Of a stretch of DNA of 47,478 nucleotides, positions 26,212-33,975 are shown piece by piece. Every line of letters starts with the position of its first letter. Within the stretch, counting starts at the first letter, position 1. A program made the position numbers and the translations under genes. Location: contig JAISHQ010000103.1 of assembly GCA_031262465.1 (NCBI GenBank), forward strand, positions 1 to 47,478, written 5' to 3'. Origin of the DNA: Rikenellaceae bacterium (GTDB lineage Bacteria; Bacteroidota; Bacteroidia; Bacteroidales; Rikenellaceae). The notes beneath the pieces are model-generated. The model searched no databases, was not told the origin of the DNA, and worked only from the letters and a program-made list of their open reading frames with translations.

Positions 26212-26595
26212 ATGGCGGAAGAGAACAGAACAAGATATTCAGACGAGGAGTTGGCCGAATTCAAGGAGATCATCCTCCAAAAACTGGAAAAAGCGCGTCA
26301 GGACTACGATCTGCTTCGCGCCACGATCACCTATACCTCCAGCAACGGCACGGACGATACGTCGCCGACCTTCAAAATTTTGGAAGAGGGAGCGGCCACG
26401 CTCTCCAAGGAAGAGTCGGGGCGGCTGGCTCAACGGCAGTTGAAATTTATCCAGCACCTCGAGGCCGCCTTGGTGCGCATCGAAAACAAAACCTATGGCA
26501 TCTGCCGCGAATCCGGTCGGCTGATTCCGAAGGAGCGGCTCAAGGTCGTTCCCCATGCTACCTTGTGTATCGAGCAAAAAGGCAACGGGAAATAA
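26212..26595 (+). CDS. dksA: DksA/TraR-family regulator with reduced zinc finger
   Basis: The 127-residue protein has the coiled-coil part of DksA (about 10-95) and the globular segment KTYGICRESGRLIPKERL ... PHATLCIEQK. Canonical DksA has four cysteines in two C-x2-C pairs. Here only the first of each pair remains (GICRES and LCIEQ), so zinc binding is doubtful. DksA proteins bind RNA polymerase and modulate stable RNA promoters with ppGpp. The gene ends just before repeat copy G. Confidence 0.85.
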   Translation: MAEENRTRYSDEELAEFKEIILQKLEKARQDYDLLRATITYTSSNGTDDTSPTFKILEEGAATLSKEESGRLAQRQLKFIQHLEAALVRIENKTYGICRESGRLIPKERLKVVPHATLCIEQKGNGK

Positions 26596-26601
26596 GCAAG
26601 G

Positions 26602-26724
26602 GGGGGCTTCTAAAAATCCAAAATACTGCGTTACGCTCCCTCGCCAAAATGCTCGAGTACGTTTAGTACACTGCGCTTTTGCCTCGGTCGCAAGCCTTGT
26701 CTTTTGAATTTTTAGAATCCCCCC
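26602..26724 (+). repeat. 3'-UTR element, copy G (after dksA)
   Basis: Sense copy starting 7 nt after the dksA stop. The outer stem is CTAAAAATCCAAAA with TTTTGAATTTTTAG. The inner stem is CAAAA/TTTTG, where copies C, D and F have GAAAAA/TTTTTC: a covarying pair. A terminator follows at 26787. Confidence 0.9.
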
Positions 26725-26786
26725 TTTAAATAAATCGGCTCGAAAAAGGGAAAAAACAAGTTATTTTTAAACAATTTTAATTTTTA

Positions 26787-26815
26787 GGGGAAAGTTTTTA
26801 GCTTTCCCCTTTTTA
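26787..26815 (+). terminator. Intrinsic terminator downstream of dksA and copy G
   Basis: GGGGAAAG / CTTTCCCC with a T-rich loop is followed by TTTTTATTTT. Confidence 0.85.
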
Positions 26816-27093
26816 TTTTACATAACATTTCATAAATTTGTACCGCCAGCCATAATAATACAATACAAATAGCCGTTATGTTTTATATTTCGGATTATTT
26901 CTTTTACTTCAGAGGACTAATCATCAGAAATCCGGATGCTTTTCCTACCTTTGCCGGGTCAGAGGAAATAAGCATCCGACCCGGCATACGACTTTCGTAT
27001 TGAATTTCCACATTCGGGGACTGGGACAGTTTCCGGGTGTATTTTTCACTGTTTTTATCATGTATGCAATTTAAAATCATTGGGGGAAATTTT
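26816..27093 (+). promoter_or_regulatory. Leader region of the S24-like regulator, with two candidate promoters and an 8-bp inverted repeat
   Basis: TAAATTTG (26833-26840) and TACCTTTG (26946-26953) are two candidate -7 boxes. From the last base of the second box runs GCCGGGTC (26953-26960), repeated as GACCCGGC (26978-26985) after 17 nt; this is a candidate operator or leader hairpin. A 41-codon frame (26878-27003, MFYISDYFFYF...) lies in the leader without further support. A GGGGGAAA sequence precedes the regulator's start. Confidence 0.5.
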
Positions 27094-27729
27094 ATGGAAA
27101 ACTGGCAAAGACTCGAAAAAGTCGTTAAATGGGCAGGAATGTCCGTCAACGCATTTGCCCTGCACATCGGGCTGAAACGTTCGGAGAACCTCTATCAAAT
27201 CAAGAAGGGGAATCATGGCATCAGCAAGGAGCTGGCCAACATCATCTCGACAAAATACCCGCAAATCAGCCGTTCATGGCTGTTGACGGGCGAAGGAGAG
27301 ATGCTCAAAGACGGGAGCGAAGAGTGCCCGAAACGGGGTATCCCGTTCTACAACGTGGATATTGCCTCGGTTCTTGAGTTCAAGCAACAACCCGCTCAGA
27401 AACCGCTCTACTACATCGACGTCCCGATCTTCTACGATTGTGATTTTGCCGCGCTGAGCACCAGCAACGCCATGACACCGGACATTCCGGCCGGCGCGAT
27501 TCTGGCCATCAAGCAGCACGACCCGGATAAAATCTTTCCGGGCGAATCCTACCTCGTGGTCACCAAAGACTTCTCGGGAATCCGGACAATCCGCAGTTTC
27601 CCGAGCGATCCGGACAAAATCCGACTGGTTCCCAAGAACCTGACCGACTACGATGAGATGGTCATTGATACGTCGGAAATAAAAGTTTTGTATCTTGTCA
27701 AGGGAATCATCATCGGGAAAACGCTTTAA
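27094..27729 (+). CDS. HTH regulator with S24 (LexA/CI-like) C-terminal domain lacking the catalytic pair
   Basis: The 211-residue protein has an N-terminal helix-turn-helix (about 5-65; MSVNAFALHIGLKRSENLYQIK). The C-terminal half keeps the fold of the LexA/CI self-cleaving domain (MTPDIPAGAILAIK, then GESYLVVTKDFSGIRTIRSF). The G-D-S-M motif that carries the nucleophilic Ser reads S-N-A-M, so Ala126 replaces Ser. The position expected to hold the catalytic Lys appears to be Arg167. The protein should bind DNA but not self-cleave. I chose the ATG at 27094 because of the preceding GGGGGAAA; a longer frame begins at 27037. Confidence 0.8.
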   Translation: MENWQRLEKVVKWAGMSVNAFALHIGLKRSENLYQIKKGNHGISKELANIISTKYPQISRSWLLTGEGEMLKDGSEECPKRGIPFYNVDIASVLEFKQQPAQKPLYYIDVPIFYDCDFAALSTSNAMTPDIPAGAILAIKQHDPDKIFPGESYLVVTKDFSGIRTIRSFPSDPDKIRLVPKNLTDYDEMVIDTSEIKVLYLVKGIIIGKTL

Positions 27730-27776
27730 ATGCCTCTTTTTCCGATAATTGAACCGGAAATAAAGCGCAAAAAAGT

Positions 27777-28373
27777 ATGTTTTCAGGCATTGTTGAGGCG
27801 ACCGGCAAGGTGACAGCCATCGAAAAAGAGCGGGAGAATCTCCATTTTACGTTGGAATGTCCCTTTGTGGACGAACTGAAGATCGACCAGAGCATCGCCC
27901 ACAACGGCGTTTGTCTGACTGTCGTCCGACTGGACGACCGATCCTATACCGTGACAGCCATTCGGGAAACGCTCTCCAAGTCGAACCTCGGCCTGTTGCA
28001 ACCGGGCAGTGAGGTCAATTTGGAGCGCAGTATGAAGCCGGATGCCCTGTTGGACGGCCACATCGTACAGGGACACGTCGATCAGACGGCCCGTTGCACA
28101 AAGATCACCGAGGCCGACGGAAGCTGGTATTTCACCTTTGAGTACGACCCCGCGCCGGGGAATATCACGGTCGAAAAAGGCTCGGTTGCTGTCAACGGGG
28201 TGAGCCTGACGGTGGTCAATTCGCAGGAAGGCTCGTTCGAGGTGGCGATTATCCCTTATACGTATGAACATACCAATTTTCATACGTTCGCCGTGGGCAC
28301 TGTCGTCAACATCGAGTTCGACATCGTGGGCAAATACATCACCCGGCTGATGGCGAATTACCTGCATAAATAA
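27777..28373 (+). CDS. ribE: Riboflavin synthase, alpha subunit
   Basis: The 198-residue protein has the duplicated lumazine-binding barrel of riboflavin synthase. MFSGIVEATGKV opens the first barrel, with SIAHNGVCLTVV, and GHIVQGHVDQT and GSVAVNGVSLTVV form the second. It condenses two 6,7-dimethyl-8-ribityllumazine molecules to riboflavin in the cytoplasm. No FMN riboswitch is visible in the 47-nt space after the regulator gene. A strong terminator follows. Confidence 0.95.
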   Translation: MFSGIVEATGKVTAIEKERENLHFTLECPFVDELKIDQSIAHNGVCLTVVRLDDRSYTVTAIRETLSKSNLGLLQPGSEVNLERSMKPDALLDGHIVQGHVDQTARCTKITEADGSWYFTFEYDPAPGNITVEKGSVAVNGVSLTVVNSQEGSFEVAIIPYTYEHTNFHTFAVGTVVNIEFDIVGKYITRLMANYLHK

Positions 28374-28390
28374 TGTAGAACGTCTAAAAA

Positions 28391-28425
28391 CAAGCGGGAT
28401 ACCTCGGGGTATCCCGCTTGTTTTT
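28391..28425 (+). terminator. Intrinsic terminator of ribE
   Basis: CAAGCGGGATACC / GGTATCCCGCTTG with a TCGG loop is followed by TTTTT. The thrS promoter begins in its T-run. Confidence 0.92.
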
Positions 28426-28437
28426 GTAAATATTTTG

Positions 28438-28445
28438 TACCTTTG
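28438..28445 (+). promoter_or_regulatory. -7 box of thrS
   Basis: TACCTTTG matches TAnnTTTG, 48 nt before the ATG. Confidence 0.6.
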
Positions 28446-28492
28446 GGCGTTGACTTTAAACCGAGTTTAGGGTCTGTTTAAACTGTAAAACC

Positions 28493-30442
28493 ATGATTAA
28501 AATTACTTTTCCCGACGGAAGCATTCGGGAGTACCCCGCCGGAACGACCCCATATCAAATTGCCGAAAGCATCAGCCCCCGGCTGGCGCAGGACGTCTTG
28601 GCCGCCACGGTCAACGGCAAAGTGACCGATGTGAACCTGCCCATCGGGGAAGATGCCGAAATTCGCCTCCACAAATGGGAGGACGAAGAGGCCAAACGCA
28701 CCTTTTGGCACACCTCCTCGCACCTGATGGCCGCCGCCTTGGAAGAGCTTTATCCCGGCATCAAGTTCGGGATCGGCCCCAGCATCGAGAACGGATTTTA
28801 TTACGATGTCGACTCGCCCGAACCCATCACCGAAGGCGATCTGAAGCGGATCGAAGAGAAAATGATGGAGCTTTCCCGAAGCCGCCAGACGCTCTGCCGC
28901 CAGGAGGTCTCGAAAGAGGAGGCGATGAAAATCTTTACCGAAAAGGGCGACCCATACAAACAGGAGTTGATCCGCGATCTGGACGACGGGACGATTACTT
29001 TCTACACCAACGGCAATTTCACCGACCTGTGCCGGGGGCCTCACTTGGCCGACACGAGCGCGATCAAGGCGATCAAACTGACCTCGGTGGCCGGAGCCTA
29101 TTGGCGTGGGGATGAGAAGAATAAGATGCTGACGCGCATCTACGGGATTACGTTCCCCAAAAAATCCATGCTCGACGAATACCTCGCCCTGCTGGAAGAG
29201 GCCAAAAAACGCGACCACCGGAAATTGGGTAAGGAGCTGGAACTCTTCGCCTTTTCGCCGCGCGTGGGGCAGGGGTTGCCGCTCTGGTTGCCCAAAGGGG
29301 CCGCCCTGCGCGAACGGTTGGAAAATTTCCTGCGGGGCGTACAGAAACAGTATGGTTATCTGCAAGTTATCACCCCCCACATCGGCGGCAAAGAACTTTA
29401 TGTTACCTCTGGGCACTACGCCAAATACGGCGCGGACTCGTTCCAGCCGATCCACACGCCGGTCGAAGGGGAGGAATTTTTGCTCAAACCGATGAACTGC
29501 CCGCACCACTGCGAGATATACAAGATTAAACCCCGTTCGTACAAGGACTTACCCCTGCGTTTGGCCGAGTTCGGCACGGTTTACCGTTACGAGCAGAGCG
29601 GCGAGTTGCACGGTCTGACCCGCGTTCGCGGATTTACGCAGGACGATGCCCACATTTTTTGCCGCGCCGATCAGCTGAAGGACGAGTTCAAAAAGGTGAT
29701 CGACATTGTGCTCTACATCTTCAAAACACTTAAATTCGAGCATTTTACGGCACAAATTTCGTTGCGCGACCCCGACAACCGCGAAAAATACATCGGCTCC
29801 GACGAAAATTGGGAGAAGGCCGAACAGGCCATTATCGAAGCCACCGAAGAAAAAGGCCTGCCGACCATCGTCGAATTGGGCGAGGCGGCGTTTTATGGCC
29901 CGAAACTTGACTTTATGGTACGCGATGCCCTCGGTCGAAAATGGCAGTTGGGGACGATACAGGTCGATTACAACCTGCCGGAACGTTTCGATCTGACCTA
30001 CACCGGCGCGGACAACCTGCCCCACCGGCCGATCATGATCCACCGCGCGCCGTTTGGCTCGATGGAGCGTTTTGTGGCTGTTTTGCTGGAGCATACGGGT
30101 GGAAAATTCCCGTTGTGGCTCACGCCCGAACAGGCTGTTGTGTTGCCGATTAGCGAAAAATACAACGATTATGCGGAAAAAGTTTCAGAATTGCTGAATA
30201 ATTCCGATATTCGCACCCAGGTGGACGACCGCAACGAAAAGATAGGCAGAAAGATACGCGACAACGAACTGAAGCGCATCCCTTTCCTGCTGATCGTCGG
30301 CGAGAAGGAAGAGGCCGAAGGAACCCTCTCGGTGCGGGTGCAGGGCGAGGGCGATTTGGGAACCATGACCCCCGAAGCCTTCAGCGCAATGGTTCAGGAG
30401 CGCGTCTCGACCGAAGTAGAAAAAATCAAACCAAAAGAATAA
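28493..30442 (+). CDS. thrS: Threonyl-tRNA synthetase
   Basis: The 649-residue class II synthetase has an N-terminal TGS domain (about 1-60), an editing domain with [14 protein letters not shown], and the catalytic domain with [11 protein letters not shown] (a zinc ligand), the [10 protein letters not shown] block and motif 3 in [13 protein letters not shown]-terminal anticodon-binding domain ends the protein. It charges tRNA-Thr. It is followed at 30 nt by infC, the usual bacterial order. Confidence 0.97.
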   Translation: MIKITFPDGSIREYPAGTTPYQIAESISPRLAQDVLAATVNGKVTDVNLPIGEDAEIRLHKWEDEEAKRTFWHTSSHLMAAALEELYPGIKFGIGPSIENGFYYDVDSPEPITEGDLKRIEEKMMELSRSRQTLCRQEVSKEEAMKIFTEKGDPYKQELIRDLDDGTITFYTNGNFTDLCRGPHLADTSAIKAIKLTSVAGAYWRGDEKNKMLTRIYGITFPKKSMLDEYLALLEEAKKRDHRKLGKELELFAFSPRVGQGLPLWLPKGAALRERLENFLRGVQKQYGYLQVITPHIGGKELYVTSGHYAKYGADSFQPIHTPVEGEEFLLKPMNCPHHCEIYKIKPRSYKDLPLRLAEFGTVYRYEQSGELHGLTRVRGFTQDDAHIFCRADQLKDEFKKVIDIVLYIFKTLKFEHFTAQISLRDPDNREKYIGSDENWEKAEQAIIEATEEKGLPTIVELGEAAFYGPKLDFMVRDALGRKWQLGTIQVDYNLPERFDLTYTGADNLPHRPIMIHRAPFGSMERFVAVLLEHTGGKFPLWLTPEQAVVLPISEKYNDYAEKVSELLNNSDIRTQVDDRNEKIGRKIRDNELKRIPFLLIVGEKEEAEGTLSVRVQGEGDLGTMTPEAFSAMVQERVSTEVEKIKPKE

Positions 30443-30459
30443 GTCGTATTTAACGGACA

Positions 30460-30475
30460 GGAGGACAAAGCTATA
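30460..30475 (+). promoter_or_regulatory. infC Shine-Dalgarno sequence and AUA start
   Basis: GGAGG (30460-30464) lies 8 nt before ATA (30473-30475), in frame with infC. The first in-frame ATG (30518) has no such sequence before it. Confidence 0.6.
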
Positions 30476-31036
30476 AACACAATCAAACCCAAGCCGGCTC
30501 GGCCTTATGGGCGACGGATGCCCGAAAAAGAGGCGGCACACAAGATCAACGAAAAAATCACGGCGCAACAGGTGCGTCTGGTGACCGAAGAGGGGTCGGA
30601 TGTCGTATCCCTGAAAGAGGCTCTGCGTCAGGCTGACGAGCAAGGGTTGGACTTGGTTGAAATTTCGCCGAAGGCCGATCCGCCCGTGGTTCGCATCGTC
30701 GATTACCAAAAGTTCCTCTACCAGCAGAAGAAAAAAGCCAAAGAGATCAAGGCCAAAACCACCAAGATCGTCATCAAGGAGATCCGTTTCGGCCCCAACA
30801 CGGACGATCACGACTATAACTTCAAGTTGAAACACGCCGAGAACTTCCTCAAAGAGGGGTCGAAAGTGAAGACCTATGTTTTTTTCCGGGGTCGCGAAAT
30901 TGTGTTCAAAGACAAAGGCGAGATTTTGCTGTTGCGCTTTGCCACCGACCTCGAAGAGCTGGCCAAAGTGGAGTCCATGCCCAAACTCGAAGGCAAACGG
31001 ATGATTATGATCCTCGCTCCAAAATCCAAAAAGTAA
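30473..31036 (+). CDS. infC: Translation initiation factor IF-3 (probable AUA start)
   Basis: The protein contains [15 protein letters not shown] and the IF3-N domain ([20 protein letters not shown]), then IF3-C with [20 protein letters not shown] and [10 protein letters not shown]-3 keeps the 30S subunit free and checks the start codon. The first ATG (30518) lacks a Shine-Dalgarno sequence, while a perfect GGAGG precedes an in-frame ATA, giving an N-terminus of (M)[15 protein letters not shown] rare start codon would fit the known IF-3 autoregulation through AUU in Escherichia coli. The usual downstream rpmI-rplT genes are absent; a terminator follows instead. Confidence 0.85.
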   Translation: MNTIKPKPARPYGRRMPEKEAAHKINEKITAQQVRLVTEEGSDVVSLKEALRQADEQGLDLVEISPKADPPVVRIVDYQKFLYQQKKKAKEIKAKTTKIVIKEIRFGPNTDDHDYNFKLKHAENFLKEGSKVKTYVFFRGREIVFKDKGEILLLRFATDLEELAKVESMPKLEGKRMIMILAPKSKK

Positions 31037-31038
31037 CG

Positions 31039-31058
31039 GTTATCCCAAATCGCTATAA
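31039..31058 (+). promoter_or_regulatory. 20-nt box after infC, shared with infB
   Basis: GTTATCCCAAATCGCTATAA follows the infC stop by 2 nt and is identical at 19 of 20 positions to the sequence at 41925-41944 after infB. In both cases an intrinsic terminator follows within 5 nt or less. Confidence 0.75.
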
Positions 31059-31062
31059 AAAG

Positions 31063-31086
31063 CGGACGTTTATACGTCCGTTTTTT
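31063..31086 (+). terminator. Intrinsic terminator of thrS-infC
   Basis: CGGACG / CGTCCG with a TTTATA loop is followed by TTTTTT. Confidence 0.85.
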
Positions 31087-31107
31087 GTTGGAAATAGTGG
31101 GTCAGTG

Positions 31108-31149
31108 TAAGAGATTATTTGACTTCGTGTTCCCACCCACTTTTTACAA
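31108..31149 (+). repeat. 42-nt segment also found inverted after infB
   Basis: It matches the reverse complement of 42031-42072 at 36 of 42 positions by eye, starting TAAGAGATT and ending ACTTTTTACAA. Confidence 0.75.
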
Positions 31150-31180
31150 AAAATCGAGACGACTGTTGGTCGTCCCGATT
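31146..31180 (-). terminator. Intrinsic terminator of xerC-hpf
   Basis: On the minus strand TCGGGACGAC / GTCGTCTCGA (31154-31178, one G-T pair) is followed by TTTTTT. A further hairpin, GGAGCCT/AGGCTCC at 31206-31231, lies between it and hpf. Confidence 0.75.
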
Positions 31181-31243
31181 ATCCTAAACAGGTATGCAAC
31201 CGGAGGGAGCCTCATTGGGGGAACAGGCTCCGACTCCTTCCTC

Positions 31244-31537
31244 TTAGGCTTTGTTTTTGTGTTTTGAAAGCTGAACTTTTACCGCGTCGATCGCCAAGTC
31301 GACCGCCTCTTCGAAGCTCTTCGAGCGGCGTTCGGCCACGGGCGTATCACCGGCCACGTCCAACTTGAGCACAGCGACCTTGTTGGCGTGCTCACTGCTG
31401 TCTTTGTCCAGTTTGAGCGTAACGTCAGCGGCCAAAATGTCGTCCGCAAACCGATCGAGTTTGCTCACTTTTTCTTCGATGAACGCGACTAATTTTTTGT
31501 CTGCGTCAAATTTTACCGATTGAATCCGAATTTCCAT
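31244..31537 (-). CDS. hpf: Ribosome hibernation-promoting factor (short form)
   Basis: The 97-residue protein has the single HPF/RaiA domain: MEIRIQSVKFDADKKLVAFIEEKV, the VTLKLDKD strand, and FEEAVDLAIDAVKVQLSKHK at the end. Lacking the C-terminal dimerisation domain, it is the short type that binds the 30S decoding site in stationary phase. Its start overlaps the 3' end of the recombinase gene by 32 nt, so the two are coupled. In other Bacteroidales tRNA genes and tuf follow hpf; here it runs convergent to infC. Confidence 0.93.
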   Translation of the reverse strand: MEIRIQSVKFDADKKLVAFIEEKVSKLDRFADDILAADVTLKLDKDSSEHANKVAVLKLDVAGDTPVAERRSKSFEEAVDLAIDAVKVQLSKHKNKA

Positions 31538-32456
31538 AATCGTCCTCCTTTTCGTTTTCTTTATTGTTCCTGCTGCGGGGATGAGCCTGCCGGTAGACCT
31601 CTTTTACCCGTTCGATGGTGTTGTGGGTATAAATTTCGGTCGTTCGCAGGTCGGCGTGTCCCAACAGCTCTTGAATGCTTTTTATCGGCGCTCCGTGGTT
31701 CAGCAGGTGCGTGGCAAAGGTGTGCCTCAACACGTGGGGGCTTCGTTTGCCCTGCACCCCGAAAAACCCGAGGGTCTCGGTGACCACTTCATAGACGGCC
31801 GTTCGGCCGATCCGTTTGCCTTTGTCGGTTAAAAATAGGTATTTTTCTCGATTTTCACAACTAATTTCGCTGTTTCGGAGCGATAAATAACGGTCGATTT
31901 TCCGCCGCACCCCGCCAAGTACCGGAACCACCCGCTGTTTGTCGCCTTTGCCCGTCACGCGCAACTCGCCACCCTCGGGCGAATAATCCTCGTCACGCAG
32001 TCCGATTAACTCCGCAATTCGTATGCCAGTCGCATAAAAAAGGAGCACGATCAGCGCATCCCGCTCCGTTTTAAAATCGTCCGTGGGCTGGGTAATCGCC
32101 TCCAACACGCGCCGCATCCGGCTCTCCTCGACGAAGATCGGCAGGCGTTTGGGCTTTTTCTGAAAGTGGATTTTTCCGAACGGCAAGGCCTCGACAACCC
32201 CCTGGCGCATCAGGTAACGGTAAAAAGAGCGCAACGAAGAGATGCGCCGGTTGATCGACAGGGGACTCATCCCCGCCTCGGACATCGACATGATCCAACT
32301 CCGAATATCGACAGAGTGCACCTGTCGCGGGTCAAACGCGCCCTCCTCCACGCCATAATAGGCCGCAAAACGGCGGATGTCGTCGCCATAAGCGCGAATC
32401 GTCAACTCAGAGTAACCCTTCTCCACCCGAAGGTATGTCAGAAACTTCTCTATCAC
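31506..32456 (-). CDS. xerC: Tyrosine site-specific recombinase, XerC/D type
   Basis: The 316-residue recombinase has an N-terminal SAM-like core-binding domain (MIEKFLTYLRVEKGYSELTIRAY). The catalytic domain has Arg in ATGIRIAELIGL, Lys in GKGDKQR, HVLRHTFATHLL and GHADLRTTEIYTH, where the final Tyr is the nucleophile. This is the housekeeping type that lies between rpsU and hpf in Bacteroidota, probably acting at dif. The start appears to be GTG at 32456. The C-terminus has an extra charged tail that overlaps hpf. Confidence 0.88.
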   Translation of the reverse strand: MIEKFLTYLRVEKGYSELTIRAYGDDIRRFAAYYGVEEGAFDPRQVHSVDIRSWIMSMSEAGMSPLSINRRISSLRSFYRYLMRQGVVEALPFGKIHFQKKPKRLPIFVEESRMRRVLEAITQPTDDFKTERDALIVLLFYATGIRIAELIGLRDEDYSPEGGELRVTGKGDKQRVVPVLGGVRRKIDRYLSLRNSEISCENREKYLFLTDKGKRIGRTAVYEVVTETLGFFGVQGKRSPHVLRHTFATHLLNHGAPIKSIQELLGHADLRTTEIYTHNTIERVKEVYRQAHPRSRNNKENEKEDDYGNSDSIGKI

Positions 32457-32489
32457 CGAACGAAGTTACACTTTTTCCTGCGACTTTTT

Positions 32490-32649
32490 TAAAAATTCGC
32501 CCGCCTTTGACTGCCGCTTTTAAAAAGCGGCGCAAATCGTCGCCTTTTGAAAAAGGCGACACCGAAAACTTTTGTGCTTGGGCTTGCAGGGCGATCACAT
32601 TCGCCCCTGCGGGCGAATGTGATCGCCCTGAAAACACAATTCACATCAG
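32490..32649. repeat. Hairpin-cluster repeat, copy 2 (intact)
   Basis: This is the reverse orientation of the block at 339-560. It has three palindromes: GCCGCTTTT/AAAAAGCGGC (32513-32531), GTCGCCTTTT/AAAAGGCGAC (32539-32560) and a perfect 20-bp hairpin starting CAGGGCGATCACATTCGCCC with a 4-nt loop (32587-32630). It separates xerC from rpsU. Confidence 0.85.
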
Positions 32650-32691
32650 TTTCCATTAGTTTCTCCTTAAGAACAAACAAGGAATCCCATT

Positions 32692-32840
32692 CGGGCGAAG
32701 CCCGACAAACGAACCCCAATCGAGACGTGCGGTGTCTGACGACCGTTAGGAGCGAAGCGACTAAAAGGGAGGAGTTACACGTGAGATTGGGTTCTTGAAT
32801 TTTCTTTGCTACTTTCTTTGTTTCAAGACAAAGAAAGTAG
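32692..32840. repeat. Further palindromic repeat block between xerC and rpsU
   Basis: It has three palindromes: TCGGGC gaa GCCCGA (32692-32706), a long imperfect one with arms near GAACCCCAATC and GATTGGGTTC (32711-32794), and CTACTTTCTTTGT / ACAAAGAAAGTAG with a 6-nt loop (32809-32840). Nothing in it looks coding. Confidence 0.7.
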
Positions 32841-32893
32841 AAGAAACATAAAATCCTTGGCGCCCTTTCTTTTAGGATAAAAGAAAGTAGAAG

Positions 32894-32925
32894 AAAGAAA
32901 CCCCCGACCTATAAAGGTCGGGGGT
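32894..32925 (-). terminator. Intrinsic terminator of rpsU
   Basis: CCCCCGACC / GGTCGGGGG (32902-32925) is followed on the minus strand by TTTCTTTC. The + strand side also has a T-rich run, so it may work in both directions. Confidence 0.85.
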
Positions 32926-32961
32926 TTCTTTTAGATACCGGCTAAGCGTCCGGGAACGCGA

Positions 32962-33156
32962 CTATTCTTCCTCGGTGCGGCGCATATTTTCGACGTAGAT
33001 GGCGTGCAGTTTGGCTTTGCGGCCCGTCACCGACGGTTTGGTGAAGGCTTGGCGTTGGCGCAACTCTTTGAGCACTCCGGTACGTTCGTATTTGCGTTTG
33101 AATTTCTTCAGGGCTTTTTCGATGTTTTCACCCTCTTTTACAGGCATAACAATCAT
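32962..33156 (-). CDS. rpsU: 30S ribosomal protein S21
   Basis: The 64-residue basic protein has the S21 core (PVKEGENIEKALKKFKRKYE, then VLKELRQRQAFTKPS). It binds the 30S platform near the anti-Shine-Dalgarno end of 16S rRNA. It has its own terminator, so transcription into xerC is probably limited. Confidence 0.96.
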   Translation of the reverse strand: MIVMPVKEGENIEKALKKFKRKYERTGVLKELRQRQAFTKPSVTGRKAKLHAIYVENMRRTEEE

Positions 33157-33240
33157 GGTAAACGTTTTTATTTAATTTGTTTTGATTTTTTCCGTTTTTA
33201 GCCGAATGGCTGGGCTTACGGGAGGCCGCTGAAAAGGTTC

Positions 33241-33975
33241 TCAATGAGTTCCGAATACCACATACGGCGCGACCTTTTCGGCCTCGTCCGGTAGTAGTAT
33301 GTCCTTGTTTATCAACTCTGTGAGTGTATTCCAGCCTCCTTTCGTTTGCCTTGCTTCGAGCACCCGATTCGCCATGCTTGGCGTAAAATAGGGGTGTTCC
33401 CGAAGGCGATTTGCGGGGACAAAGTTAATATCAATTTTTTGAATAACAGCCGTATCGATAAAAAATTGTGCGCTGATGGCCTCAAAATTTTCGTCGGTGA
33501 TGCCCCAAACCTCGCGCAACTGCTCCTTGCGGAGAAACCCGCCGAGGCGTTCGCGGTACCGGACGATGTTGCGCGAGATGACCGGCCCGATGCCCCGCAC
33601 GGTCGTGAGCTTGGCGGAGTCGGCTCCGTTCAACTCGATATAAACCGTTGGTTTGGTGATAAATAGGGCGGAAGTGGCGGAACGATTCCGGTTCGACCCG
33701 GACGAGGAGCGGGTGGAGAGGCTGTCGGAAAAACGGCGGCCGTTGCGTTGAAAATAGGCGCGCCGGGCGGAGTCGTTCAGTGCATCGACCCGTTTCAAAT
33801 AATCGGTATCCAAGGCACGGGGAGGAAAAAGGCATATCCCGCTGAGAATCACGGTGACTAAGAGCACGATCAGCACAATCCCGTTGCGCTCGGCACGGGT
33901 GTAACCGAAAAATGTCCCGATCAGGTTCTCTAAAAAAACGGTAAATTTCCTCACGTTACTGAGCCACAAATTCAT
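33241..33975 (-). CDS. ComEA-like helix-hairpin-helix membrane protein
   Basis: The 244-residue protein has one N-terminal transmembrane helix (GIVLIVLLVTVILSGICLF) and a Ser/Arg-rich linker. Two helix-hairpin-helix units follow: YIELNGADSAKLTTVRGIGP and the ANRLREHPYFTPSMANRVLEAR region. HhH units usually bind DNA backbone, and ComEA proteins take up DNA in competent bacteria. Here the role is an inference. The start overlaps the 3' end of the gene upstream by 20 nt. Confidence 0.82.
   Translation of the reverse strand: MNLWLSNVRKFTVFLENLIGTFFGYTRAERNGIVLIVLLVTVILSGICLFPPRALDTDYLKRVDALNDSARRAYFQRNGRRFSDSLSTRSSSGSNRNRSATSALFITKPTVYIELNGADSAKLTTVRGIGPVISRNIVRYRERLGGFLRKEQLREVWGITDENFEAISAQFFIDTAVIQKIDINFVPANRLREHPYFTPSMANRVLEARQTKGGWNTLTELINKDILLPDEAEKVAPYVVFGTH

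Noticed and set aside
26878..27003. 41-codon ORF (MFYISDYFFYF...) upstream of the S24-like regulator
   Set aside because: No ribosome-binding signal or recognisable features, and it overlaps the likely promoter and inverted repeat. Kept only as a note in the leader.
27730..27776. FMN riboswitch before ribE
   Set aside because: Only 47 nt are available and the conserved riboswitch core is absent.
31506..32456. Phage or integron integrase
   Set aside because: Position between rpsU and hpf and the sequence layout match the housekeeping XerC/D-type recombinase; no attachment sites or cargo genes are nearby.
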